Part shown: piece after piece, positions 11,203 to 22,410 of the stretch
Layout of the letters: every line of letters starts with the position of its first letter
Position numbering within the stretch: the stretch's first letter is position 1
From: Malaya genurostris
Taxonomy: Eukaryota; Arthropoda; Insecta; Diptera; Culicidae
Direction: 5' to 3'
Length of the DNA: 64,000 nt
NCBI RefSeq assembly: GCF_030247185.1
Contig: NC_080571.1
Span: forward strand, 341,129,379-341,193,378
Notes under the pieces: generated by a model
The model's input: only the letters and a program-made list of their open reading frames with translations
What the model was told of the DNA's origin: nothing
Database searches by the model: none
Program-made: the position numbers and the translations under genes

Positions 11203-11456
11203 TATCGTTTTCGCTTAATGCAAAACCTAACCCAGTTTCCACTCTAACTGCTGTCAAACCGTTTGTTTGAAGCCAGTTTTGAACCTAGTTCCAACGTTGT
11301 TGAACTGAAAATCAAGTCAGTTTCGAATCTGGTTTTTATACCAGGTTTGCTCGAACCCTCGTTGCTAAGTGCGAAATCAACACAGTTTTTTTTGAAAAGT
11401 GTTTGTTTGATGAAACTTCCCTGGGTCAGTTTCATTTTTCTCAAGCGAAAACGACA
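11203..11456. mobile_element. MITE family 2 (254 bp, TTA target duplication)
   Basis: The left end is TATCGTTTTCGCTTAATG; the right end in reverse complement is TGTCGTTTTCGCTTGAG. TTA sits at 11200-11202 and 11457-11459. The terminal TRTCGTTTTCG and the TTA preference match the 272-bp MITE family nearby, but the interior is different, so it is a sister family mobilised by the same kind of transposase. Confidence 0.8.
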
Positions 11457-11459
11457 TTA

Positions 11460-11690
11460 GTTTCGATTTCTTCGCGTTTCGCCTTTGGCTCGTCGGTGCT
11501 TGAAGCAGTTCGAATTGAACCGCAATCCACGCCTAACAGTTAAATTTGAACCGCTAAGGAGTGTATCGAAAATAATCTACCCACAAATTTTTCTCTCAAA
11601 TTATGATTAAAAACGATATTTTATTCAAACTAAAAATTGATCCTTTATGGAACGAGGTTAAACTTGAGCGTAATGAAAAGCGAATGAAAT
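11460..11690. other. Short spacer with MITE-like scrap
   Basis: Holds 'gcgtttcgcctttggctcgt' at about 11474, related to the motif beside mariner copy 1, then AT-rich sequence that may be the outer part of the D37E element. No gene. Confidence 0.4.
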
Positions 11691-11693
11691 TTA

Positions 11694-11965
11694 TGTCGTT
11701 TTCGTTTTTAAATTGCACTACACTGGTGTAGCGAAAGCTGCACTGAAACCGTTCGTTTTTACCAATTGCACTACACCAGTGCTACACTTTTTCTGCCCCG
11801 ATACCACTGGTGTAGCACTCATCAAAAGTTTGGTGTAGCTCTGTGCAATGGAATCGTTTATTGTAGTCAATGGTTACTGTTTATGTTTTCGTCATTTTTG
11901 TTCGTTTATTCATGCCTCAGTGTAGCACAGCACCGGTGTAGTGCAAATTAAAAACGAAAACGCCA
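11694..11965 (+). mobile_element. MITE family 1, copy B (272 bp, TTA target duplication)
   Basis: Same length and nearly the same sequence as copy A at 4212-4483, in opposite orientation. Ends are TGTCGTTTTCGTTTTTAA and its inverted partner; TTA at 11691-11693 and 11966-11968. It inserted just 3' of the stop codon of the D37E transposase remnant. Confidence 0.9.
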
Positions 11966-11970
11966 TTAAA

Positions 11971-12966
11971 TTATTCCTTCACGAATGTTCGAACTTTTGA
12001 TCGAACGCTCTTCATCTAGGTTCCGGACAAGTGTTGCTTCGCATTTTTTGGAAGCTTGAGCCCAAATTTTTTCGAACTCCTGCATGTTCCCAGCTGCATT
12101 ACCAGTCTTCTTGAAAACCCTCTTCACGATTGCCCAGTAACATTCGATGGGTCGAAGCTAAGGGCAATTTTGTGGATTGATATTTTTCTCAACGAAATTT
12201 ATTCCCTTTTCCGTAAGCCAATTGAGAGTGGGTTTGCCATAGTGAGCCGACGCTAAATCCGTCCAAAAAAGTGGAGGTGTACTGTGCTTCTTATATAAAG
12301 GCAGCAATCTCTTCTAAAGACACTGCTTTTATAGTTCCGGTAGTGTAAAAAATGGTTGACTTCGAACCACAGGAACATATGGCTTGCCATACCAGTACCT
12401 TTCGACCGAATTTCTCCACTTGAATCGACCTGTCCGCATCGCTCACATCCTCCCCAACGACTACAATAAAGTGTTGTGGACCTGGAAGGGTTTTTGAGTT
12501 CTCCTTCACATAAGTCTCATCGTCCATCAAAACGCATGTATGCGGACACTACAAAAGACGCGAATACAATTTCTGAGTACTTGTTGCTGTTCGCTTCTTC
12601 TGTTCTACACTTTGTTTCGAGATTTTCTGCTTCTTGTAGGTCTTCAGGTGATTTCGCCTCTTGATACGCTGGATCATTCCGACACTCGTTCCTGCTTTTT
12701 TGGTCAAATCACGTATTGACATTGATTTGTTCTTCATGATTAGAGATACCACTTTCTGGTCCAGTTTCGGGTTGGAAGAACCGGGGTTTTCGGCCACTTC
12801 CTGGTAGCTCATCCAAAGAATAGTGTTCCTGATGAATTCCAAACCACTTCGCCAATTTTCGCATAGTAATACCCTTCTCACTTAGCCATGTGTCCAGTAC
12901 CTTAGTTTTCACTTCCTTTTCAATACGCAACATTTTGAAAACGCAGAATTTCAACCGCACAAACAA
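11971..12966 (-). pseudogene. Tc1/mariner superfamily transposase of the D37E type, broken
   Basis: The frames read, in order: an N-terminal HTH (MLRIEKEVKTKVLDTWLSEKG; start at 12966 or at the inner Met near 12933), a second HTH region (DLTKKAGTSVGMIQRIKRR), the first catalytic motif MDDETYVKE, the second WTDLASAHYGK and the third, NCP-stop-LRPIE. From the second Asp to the Glu there are 37 residues (counting the stop), the spacing that defines the mosquito ITmD37E group. The stop replaces one residue inside the third motif, and frameshifts lie between the pieces and near the C-terminus (ending RSKVRTFVKE). It is a dead copy. No terminal repeats could be set with confidence. Confidence 0.82.
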
Positions 12967-13209
12967 GTGAACAAACGAAAGCTGACAGCCAGACGCACAG
13001 TATGCTGTGATCTGAACATAAAAACCTTTTTAAATTCACCTGGTGGTGAAATGATGCCTGTCTCATGTATAATATTGTGGTATTCTATTCAAAATTTTTC
13101 TCTTCGATTTTTGAAAGAAACCAAGGAATTACTTGTCCATTAACTAGTATAACATACAGAATAAAGCAGTGCTTTGCTCGCGTAGGTCACCCTTAAGAAA
13201 ACGAAGTGG
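12967..13209. other. Flank of the D37E element
   Basis: Short non-coding stretch, possibly the 5' end of the D37E element. No clear inverted repeat partner. Confidence 0.35.
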
Positions 13210-14332
<1,123 letters not shown>

Positions 14333-15642
14333 ATTTATTTATTTTTTCTCTAGTTCATCCGACAATGAAAGGTCTTAATGAATATAATGTAGTCAAGCTA
14401 TAAAATAGTGGAACGTAACACTTTCTGCGCAAATTTATGTGTAGGTTCGCCGAAATCGAAGAGATGTTCAACAGTCCCAATTGTTCTGATGCATGCTGTT
14501 ATCGGTTCATAGAATCCAAACGTCGTTCGGTGGAATCTCGGTTGAAGTAAACCAGTAGAACGTAGCGACCATTGTGATGCACGGAAATCAAGACTCGATA
14601 AAAGCTTCGAAGAGTCAATATCGCCGTTTACTATTTTCGCAACAATAATTGCTTGCTGAATTTTTCTGCGCCGTTCCAGTGTGTCCAAACCAATCAGACG
14701 GCAGCGATCGGGATACGGTGGAAGATCTAGCGGATTTTGCCAGGGTAGATTCCTTAGAGCGAATCGAACAAATCTTTTCTGCACACGTTCAATTCGTAAA
14801 CTCCAAGCTAGTTGATACGGACTCCAAACTATGCTAGCATTTTCAAGTATAGGCCGAACTAGCGAGCAATATAACGCCTTCAAACAGTGAGGATCTTTAA
14901 AATCACGTCCGATTTTAGCAGTAAATCATAATTGTCGAGTCGCTTTTGTAATTAGTGTGGAACGATGTAAATTAAAAGTTAGTTTGAAATCCAACAAAAC
15001 ACCAAGGTCATTAACACGATCAACTCTTTGAAGCGTTTGTCCGTCAATTTTATAGTCAAAAAGTAATGGATTCAAAATTCGGTGGAATGTTATGACCTGA
15101 CATTTTACTATGCTGACGATAAGCCAGTTCCTTCGACACCAGGTACCGAATTCATCCAGAAGCTTTTGAAGACGCACGCAGTCGTCAATAGAGCGTACCT
15201 CAAGGTAAAGGTTCAAATCGTCGGCGTAAACTAATTTGCAGCCACTATCGAGCAGCAAAATAGCGTCATTAAAAAACAGCGAGAACAGAGGTGGACCCAA
15301 GTTGCTGCCTTGAGGTACACCTGATATGTTCGAGAACGAGGATGACATACAGGAATCAAGCTTGACTCGTAAGACTCTACCACTTAAGTAAGAGCAAAGC
15401 CAGTCAATGAAATTTTGTGTTGTGCCCAGACGCGATAACTTGCACAAAAGAATACGGTGATCAATTCGGTCGAACGCCGCTTTTAGATCAGTATATACGG
15501 CATCAATTTGTACTTTTTCCTCCAAACGTGAAATACAGGTCGAGGTAAAATCCAGAAGATTAGTGCTGACCGAACGCCCGGGCATAAAGCCGTGTTGATC
15601 AACTGAGATGTAATGTTTTGTACGAGAGAGCAACTCATTGCT
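14333..15642 (-). pseudogene. CR1/Jockey-type non-LTR element N1, 3' part (palm to C-terminus)
   Basis: Read on the minus strand: YISVDQHGFMPGRS, YTDLKAAFDRIDH, SGVPQGSNLGPPLFSLFFND, the catalytic box YADDLNLY, the thumb, then KALYCSLVRPILENASIVWSP and a C-terminus ending at 14398. One in-frame TGA lies near 14926. The (TTTA)n tract at 14331-14345 is the reverse complement of the element's 3' tail. The missing front part continues at 17697-18148 beyond the inserted element N2, so this is one element cut in two. ATATTT at 14327-14332 and 18149-18154 may be its target duplication. Confidence 0.88.
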
Positions 15643-17690
15643 TTTGCAATATGTGCCAAAGCAAATCAGCCAGCTTTCCAAACAAGCACCGTGGCAATCC
15701 GCTGAGTTACGAAAATTAAAAAGTTTGAAAAGAACAGCTCTAAGGAAATATTCCAAGAAAGGTGGTTTTTTGCTTAGGCAAAACTATTTGGAAATAAATA
15801 AAGTTTATAAAAAAACAGCCAAACGATGTTATGCCAACTATTTGCGAAGTGTGCAGAGGAAATTAAAATCTAACCCTAAGTCGTTCTGGAAGCACGTTAA
15901 TGAGCAAAGGAAAGAGCCAGATCTTCCTTCGTCTATGTACTACAACGATCAACCGACTTCTAGCTTGCAAGAAATCTGCGACATGTTTATGAAGAAATTC
16001 TCTGGGGTTTTTTCTAGAGATTTTTTATCAACGGATCAAATCTCCCAGGCAGCACGGAACGTTCCTGTTTTGAGTCAATCGTTGAATTTCATCAATGTTG
16101 ATATTAGCTCTGTCCAAAAGGCTATCGTTAAAATGAAGTCTTCATATTCTCCTGGACCCGATGGCATCCCCGCTGTCGTCTTGAAGAAATGTTCCAGCGG
16201 TATTGCAACACCCTTATGTCAACTGTTTCAACAGTCACTCACGACTGGAGTATTTCCTGTTGTTTGGAAATCTTCTTATATGTTCCCAGTGCACAAAAAA
16301 GGAGACAGGAAGAATATCGACAACTATCGCGGCATTACCTTACTTAGTGCAATTCCTAAGCTGTTCGAACTGGTTGTTCTGGAACCCATTTTCAATCACT
16401 GCAAGCAGTATATCGTAGAAACTCAGCACGGATTCATGCCGAAACGCTCTACTGCTACTAATCTATTAAGCTTTACGACGTTTATAACAGATGCTATGTC
16501 AAACGGTTTTCAAACAGATGTTTTATATACGGACCTCTCCGCTGCTTTTGACAAAATAAATCACGCTATTACTATCGCCAAACTGGACCGACTTGGTTTC
16601 GGTTCCTGTATTCTTCAGTGGACTGAATCGTACCTCTGCAATCGACGGTTGGCGGTTAAGATCGGTGATAATCTATCTAATGATTTTTTTGCTTTTTCTG
16701 GCATTCCACAAGGCAGTCATCTCGGACCACTGATTTTCCTCCTGTACTTCAATGACGTGAACTTTTTACTGAGTGTCCCACGATTATCATTTGCCGACGA
16801 CCTTAAGTTATTCAAAATTATTAAGACAACTGAGGATGCCATTTCTCTCCAGAGTCAACTAGAAATTTTTTCGGAGTGGTGCGAGATTAATCGAATGACA
16901 TTAAATATCAGTAAATGCTCGATCATCACGTTCACACGGAAAAGAACACCTATACGTTTCGACTATTGTCTCCGAGGATCTACGATAGATAGAGTCACAT
17001 GTGCCAAGGATCTTGGGGTTTTTCTTGACGAACAACTGAACTACAAGCAACATATCTCGTACATTGTTGCAAAAGCTTCACGTTGCCTGGGATTTGTAAT
17101 GAGAACTGCTAAGCACTTCACAGATATCTACTGTTTGAAGTCTCTCTACTGCTCGCTTGTACGTTCAACGCTCGAATATTGTTCGGCGGTATGGAACCCG
17201 CTTTACCATAATGGGAATATCAGAATCGAATCAATACAGCGCAGATTTGTTCGTTTCGCTCTTCGCCAGTTACCATGGAATAATCCCCATCAGTTGCCGA
17301 GTTATGAAAGCCGCGGACTGCTTATCGGACTCGATACACTGAAGGTGCGACGTGATCTGTCCCGTGCATTGCTAATCGCCGATGTTTTGTTGAACAATGT
17401 CGATTGTTCAGCACTTCTTTGTCAAATAAACATAAATGTTCGCGCACGAGCTCTTCGCAACAACAACCTCCTCAGAATGCCTTTACGCCGCACTAATTAT
17501 GGAATCAATGGCGCCATCATTGGATTGCAACGTTCTTTCAATGCTGTTTCGACGGGTTTCGATTTCCATGTCCCGCGCAGTCGAATTAAAACTAGTTTTT
17601 TAAATATACTTAGAAATAATCATTAGGACCATATTTTGTCTGTTGATTATGTATATTAGTAAATAAGTAAATAAATAAGTAAATAAGTAA
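15643..17690 (+). mobile_element. CR1/Jockey-type non-LTR element N2, 5'-truncated, nested in N1
   Basis: A 2048-bp insertion flanked by ATTGCT duplications (15637-15642 and 17691-17696), ending in a short 3' untranslated part and a (TAAG/TAAA)n tail. Its strand is opposite to the host element. It is 5'-truncated, as usual for target-primed reverse transcription, and lost ORF1 and the endonuclease. Confidence 0.9.
15644..17626 (+). CDS. Reverse transcriptase of non-LTR element N2 (open but 5'-truncated)
   Basis: A single open frame of about 660 codons. The ATG at 15638 is fortuitous because it lies in the target duplication, not in the element. Visible: linker (SAELRKLKSLKRTALRK), NPKSFWKHVNEQRK, RT motif SYSPGPDGIPAVVLKK, FPVHKKGDRKNIDNYRGI, TQHGFMPKRSTATNLL, YTDLSAAFDKINH, SGIPQGSHLGPLIFLLYFND, the catalytic box FADDLKLF, thumb and C-terminus (SLYCSLVRSTLEYCSAVWNP). 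Uninterrupted coding suggests a fairly recent insertion. Without its endonuclease it cannot move by itself. It differs clearly from N1, so the head-to-head arrangement is not an inverted copy of one element. Confidence 0.9.
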   Translation: MQYVPKQISQLSKQAPWQSAELRKLKSLKRTALRKYSKKGGFLLRQNYLEINKVYKKTAKRCYANYLRSVQRKLKSNPKSFWKHVNEQRKEPDLPSSMYYNDQPTSSLQEICDMFMKKFSGVFSRDFLSTDQISQAARNVPVLSQSLNFINVDISSVQKAIVKMKSSYSPGPDGIPAVVLKKCSSGIATPLCQLFQQSLTTGVFPVVWKSSYMFPVHKKGDRKNIDNYRGITLLSAIPKLFELVVLEPIFNHCKQYIVETQHGFMPKRSTATNLLSFTTFITDAMSNGFQTDVLYTDLSAAFDKINHAITIAKLDRLGFGSCILQWTESYLCNRRLAVKIGDNLSNDFFAFSGIPQGSHLGPLIFLLYFNDVNFLLSVPRLSFADDLKLFKIIKTTEDAISLQSQLEIFSEWCEINRMTLNISKCSIITFTRKRTPIRFDYCLRGSTIDRVTCAKDLGVFLDEQLNYKQHISYIVAKASRCLGFVMRTAKHFTDIYCLKSLYCSLVRSTLEYCSAVWNPLYHNGNIRIESIQRRFVRFALRQLPWNNPHQLPSYESRGLLIGLDTLKVRRDLSRALLIADVLLNNVDCSALLCQININVRARALRNNNLLRMPLRRTNYGINGAIIGLQRSFNAVSTGFDFHVPRSRIKTSFLNILRNNH

Positions 17691-17696
17691 ATTGCT

Positions 17697-18148
17697 CACT
17701 ATTATTTCGAAGAGTTTTGAAGCAGCAGACAAATTCGTTATACCACAGTAGTTCCTTACATTTTTACGAATTACGATCACCGGTTTTGTACACGGGAAAG
17801 ATATAAGGCTGCTTCCAAATTATCGGGAAGATTCCTTCCTCAAATGATCTATTGAATATCAAGCAGAGAGGAACGGCTAAAACAGTTGCACAATGGCTGT
17901 AGACTGCTGCTGGTATACCATCCGGCCCGATCGAGAATGAACGTTTCAATTTCTTTGCCGCTGCAACAACCATTTCAGGAGTAATATCGAAAGTGTCGAT
18001 GTGCACTAAGTTCTCAGGAACATCCAACGCTGCAACCTTAGCTTCGATATCAGAGGCAGTATTTACAGCAAATACCGAAGCAAAGCACTTGGCAAACAAG
18101 TCGCAAGGCTCCAATGTTGATTTGGATACAACACCATCGTAACAGTAC
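17697..18148 (-). pseudogene. CR1/Jockey-type non-LTR element N1, 5' part
   Basis: On the minus strand: CYDGVVSKSTLEPCDLFAKC, the RT motif SFSIGPDGIPAAVYSHC, FPIIWKQPYIFPVYKTGDR, then after a frameshift near 17765 NYCGITNLSAASKLFEIIVSN, which stops at the ATTGCT target site of N2. The other half (15642 downwards) resumes with NELLSRTKHYISVDQHG, so the N1 sequence is continuous once N2 is removed. N1 is 5'-truncated at about 18148. Confidence 0.85.
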
Positions 18149-18800
18149 ATATTTTTTCTGCACACTTTACCCCCTCATTCCGGAACCGGAAGTCGGATCC
18201 GGTTGAAATTTTATAGCAGTCTATAATAGCTTGTATTTGAATTTAGGTTAATTTAGATTTAGGAGAATAGTTCATAGCAGGTAAGGTGACTAAGAAACTT
18301 TTCATTTGAATGTAAGTTTGTGATAATCGGCAGAGCAGTTTTTGAGTTTCAATGCACATTTTACCCCGTTATTTCTGAACCAGAAGTCCGATCCGGCTGA
18401 AATTTAAGGCTATGGGTCTTTAAATTTGAACTTAAGTGTATGTAAAATGGTCCAGCGGTTTCTAAGAACGAGAAATTCGGATTTGGGCAAAATTGATCAG
18501 CCGATTATGGGAGTATAAGAACATTAATATTTAGTAGCTTCATCTATTGAAAACTAATGATTGGTTTTCAATTCATTCAATTCAATTAAAGTTTGCAAAA
18601 GAGTTTGGTAAAATCAAGTTCACTTATTTTCCGTTATTCCGGAACAGGGTGTCCGATCCGGATAATATTTAATAGCAGCCTGTTAGACTATCAAATGCAC
18701 TTTTTTATGCAAATCTTTCCCCGCTTTTTTTCCAAAACCAGAAGTCGGATCATACCAAAACTTAGTTATGGAACCTTGCGTTTGTACACCGAAACCTACA
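18149..18800. repeat. 'ccggaaccggaagtcgg' repeat array, right part
   Basis: Further units begin near 18163, 18352, 18620 and 18710 with the same 'ttccggaaccggaagtcgga' core and 'tgtaaaatggtccagc'-like tail as at 13210-14332. N1 and N2 therefore sit inside one repeat array. Confidence 0.75.
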
Positions 18801-19973
18801 TTTACGAACTAATCGGGGGTTCGTAAATGGAGGTAGTTCGTAAAAAACTACAAGGATCAGCCCCATGGGGTTGTTCGTGCCGTTGATGTGGAACAAGGTA
18901 ACCAAAATTTCTAATGATCTACAATCAAACAGTTCAATCAATCGTCACACTTTTGAATTCGCAAATGCACGAGAGTCTGGTAAGGTTGATTCAAAACCGA
19001 ACACGCGAACCCGGAATATAGATTTTATTTGTCGTGATTTGTGTTTGTTTTGTAGCCGACGAAATTACACCAATAGCCCAAATGTATGCAATTATATGTT
19101 TTTACACGATACGGAGCTTCTCTTAAGCTTCTCTTCGCCAAGCTTGTGTTCAAGTTTTGTATGCAAGCAGTTATTTTTATAGCGTCAAGTTTCTCTACCA
19201 TTCTGCGATTTCGGTTGAAACAATTAACTTTTTCTCATTATCAATCGAGTTCATCTTATAAAAATTAGAAATTAATCTTAGCATTCATTTACCCTGCGAA
19301 GTTGTCAATTTCTCAGGCGAAACGACATTACATGGAATTTCATCCGAGCTTGCATGACACAAGATCAGAGCATACCAATTAAAGCTTCAAATCGTTTTAT
19401 GGCACTTTTTGTCTTGCTGCATAGCAGCAACCTACCCGTAGCATGCTACTCGTAGGACGGAATCGTTAGCTATAATTTTGCTTATATTTATAGATTCGCG
19501 TGCTTTCAACAGCTTCGCTTTAGCATCTATTGACCAATCAGAGCGATGCTTTCCCTTTGAAATATCGCTTACTCCTTCGAAACCGTCGACTATGGCAGGG
19601 AAATCCGGTATGCCGGAGATTTTTTGCAGACAAAATAGGACACTGCTAGCTATTCATCAACATTTCAATGATATACAATTAAAAATACATGGCTATGAAC
19701 ATTCAAATCAATACGTAGAAATATTTCCAATCAAATGGTGACATAATATTAATAATTGATGCAAAATTGACTGAGCTGTAAATGTTCAAAACCTGACCAC
19801 ATTTCTACGTGTATTTTTCTTGAGTTTCTAATTTGCACCCCTATATAGAAAACAAAAATGTGTTCCACATAAAAAAGTTTACGTTATTTGGGATTTGGTT
19901 CGTAAAAAAAGTTTACGTTATTTGGAATTTACTTCGTAAAAAAAGTTTTGTGTAATGAATGTGGAAACCCTCC
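18801..19973. other. Intron 1 sequence with short 'ttcgtaaaaaaagtttacgt' repeats
   Basis: No gene recognised. Units of 'ttcgtaaaaaaagtttacgt' recur near 19870-19950 and again, same strand, near 21603-21690; 'ttcgtaaatggaggt' occurs near 18820 and 21685. Near 19316-19334 'ggcgaaacgacatta' resembles the end of the TTA-type MITEs, but no matching left end was found. Confidence 0.45.
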
Positions 19974-21545
19974 ATCACATGGCCATTTTCGGAACGGATG
20001 TGATAAGTGGGTGCAAGAAAATGATGTTTGGGGTCGGTTCAAAATCCAAGATGGCGACTTCCGGTTTATCGATATTCATTAAAAACCCTTAAAATATGGG
20101 TATTTTCGGAACGAAATTGATGAGTAGATGACAGAAAACGATGTTTGAAGGGCTTCGGAAATCCAAGATGGCGACTTTCGGTTCATCGATATTCCTTTAA
20201 AACCTACAATATGTGTATTTTCGGAACGGGATTTATGAGTAGATAACGGAAAACGATGTTTGAGGTGGGTCGGAAATTCAAGATGGCGACTTCCGGTTTA
20301 TTTAACATGGTATATTACGAAAGATTCCAATATTTCAAGAACGGTTTTTGCTTTGAGAAAAGTCACCATGAGTAAATTTATTACTCTATGTAGGGATTGA
20401 GTGAATATAGTACTATACATAGGAGATTGGAAAGCAGAATAGAGTAAGATAGAAAAAGATAGAGACAATAAACGAAAAAAAAAAAAATCGCAGACCCGAT
20501 GGTCAAAAAGATCAAAATCGACATTCGTCATGTCATTAAAACTGAAGAATCAAGATGTGTTCATTAAAATTAAGTATAAATTTCCTGAAGTAAGTTTTAT
20601 AAATGCGAGTTGATTGTTGTAGCGTTAAAAAAGATATTAAAGAAGTATTCAACTTTTTCCCAGTGAATATTTTTTAGATTACTTCACTGATTTCTAACAA
20701 CATATTCGTGGGTACTGTTTTTGACAAGTTACGGTTTTTGATTTCGACATTCAAAAAATTAATATAGAGTCGAAAAGGTTCCTTTATCAGGAAGAAGATA
20801 TTGCCATACTGAAGAGGTGTACATTGTTTCATCCGATTCGGATAAATTCGATCCTGCCAGCTATTTATTTCTGGAATTGCTCATAAATGTTAGAAATCTA
20901 GTGTCATGTGGTTGTCTAAATGACTCGTACCACTTAAGCCAATTAATATTCCTTTTTCTAAATGGCTGAAAAATTTAAATCATATTCCGGCGGGCCAGTT
21001 GACATGAGATTTTGACAAGTTTAAATAAAAACAAATGTGTCGTGATGAGAGTAACAGTACTTTTTTCGACTTTATCACGTTCACTAAAACAACTGAAATC
21101 AAAAAATGAAAATAAAAAAAATTGAAGAACACGGTCATTGATTTGCAACCTAATTTAAATGTTTGTGGTTGCTCCCAAATATTAGATTGAGACTTCCAGT
21201 TGTTCAATAAAATATTGAAAGCATACAATATAACTATAACAATATAAAATTAACACCGTTGTCAGAGGCATAACATCTTTTTGAACGATATATAATCATA
21301 AAGAAATGACCGTCAAAGACTACCGATGCAACTGAACTCACAATTTTGGGTTTTGAAGCTCTTTTAAACATAATTTCCCAGTATATACTCATCCAACCCG
21401 TCCCGAAAATACCCATATTGTAAATGTTTTTAAGCAATATCAATGAACGGAAGTCGCCATCTTGGATTTCCGAACAGCCTTAAACATCGTTTTCCGTCAT
21501 CTACTCATCCAATCCGTTCCGAAAATACCCATATTGTAGTAATTT
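19974..21545. repeat. Inverted-repeat (foldback-like) element built from about 116-bp units
   Basis: Three + oriented units begin near 19985, 20102 and 20217, each with 'attttcggaacg' and 'caagatggcgacttccggtt'. About 1.06 kb later two units in reverse orientation appear (near 21398-21535, with 'ccgttccgaaaatacccata' and 'cggaagtcgccatcttgg'). The spacer is AT-rich and has no coding signal. The arrangement, tandem units as long inverted arms, is like a foldback element; no target duplication was identified. Confidence 0.7.
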
Positions 21546-22179
21546 CCATGGAGCCGGAAATTGTTTTCATTGGATGCAAAAGCCACTTTTCACTAAGTTG
21601 GTTCGTAAAAAAAGATTACGTTATTTGGGATTTTATTCGTAAAAAGAGTTACGTAAAAAGCAGTAACGTAAAAAAAGTGTTCGTAAATGGAGGTTTGGAT
21701 GTATTTAGGTTTATGGAGGTTTAAGTGATCTCTGAGAACGGGATATACGCGTGTGCACGTTTCTAAATTTCATTGCACTTCTTGCGCCGATAATCCGAAA
21801 CCTGAAATCGCATCTAAACAAGATTTCATTAGACTGTGGGACTATGAGAACTTTCATTTATAGCCACATTGATTGAAATCTTAGGAGCGGTCTATGAAAA
21901 AATCGACTCCGATATTTTATAGCAGGCTATGTGAATATCAATCTTTTATATCAATCCAAGATTGCAATTATTATCTAGGAACTGGAAGTTGAAATCGAAA
22001 TTGACAGTTGGTTCAACGATTATGTTCACCATAAAATTGACGAAATGCTCTGAAAACGGTTTTTTACTTTTAAATTTCCACTGTTTGGAAGCGTTGTTCT
22101 GGAGTGAGCCTATTCATGATGATTTGCCAAACAATACTGAGTAAAGACGTCACTTTACAACGTCAAAACAACTTTCAGA
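21546..22179. other. Intron 1 repeat remnants
   Basis: Contains 'ttcgtaaaaaaagattacgt' units (21603-21690) and two much-decayed copies of the 'ccggaagtc' repeat (near 21775 and 21970). No gene. Confidence 0.4.
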
Positions 22180-22189
22180 CAATAGACAC

Positions 22190-22410
22190 ATAAAAAAAAA
22201 ACAAACCGCGCACACAGCGAAATCGACCAAAAACATCTTTTTTGTACTCAGACTGGGAACTTTTGTCCTACCCAACATACATCCCGGAACTGGCCCCTTC
22301 CAACTATCTTTTGTTTTGTTTTGCTTTACTAGTTATAAAGATGTTAAAAAATGGCTTTCGTCTCTTAAATTCTTGGGAATCGCCCGCGATCGTTTGAAAA
22401 GAACCTAATA
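22190..22410 (+). pseudogene. Old mariner transposase fragment
   Basis: In one frame the + strand reads WELLSYPTYIPELAPSNYLLF (22255-22317), the third catalytic motif of mariner transposases with Asp changed to Asn, followed after a frame change by YKDVKKWLSS, the usual C-terminal region. It is distinct from the two complete mariners in the window and much older. No ends can be seen. Confidence 0.6.

Noticed and set aside
10863..13045. 'caccaggtgaatt' at both positions as terminal inverted repeats of the D37E element
   Set aside because: The left copy lies within or beside a decayed RT fragment, the distance is too long even after removing the MITEs, and the match is short.
17655..17690. TAAG/TAAA repeats as telomere-like DNA
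   Set aside because: They directly follow a non-LTR 3' untranslated region and precede the target duplication, so they are the element's tail.
14333..18148. Twin-priming inversion of a single non-LTR element, because RT frames are head to head
   Set aside because: The two RTs belong to clearly different families and the second has its own target duplications, so it is a nested insertion.
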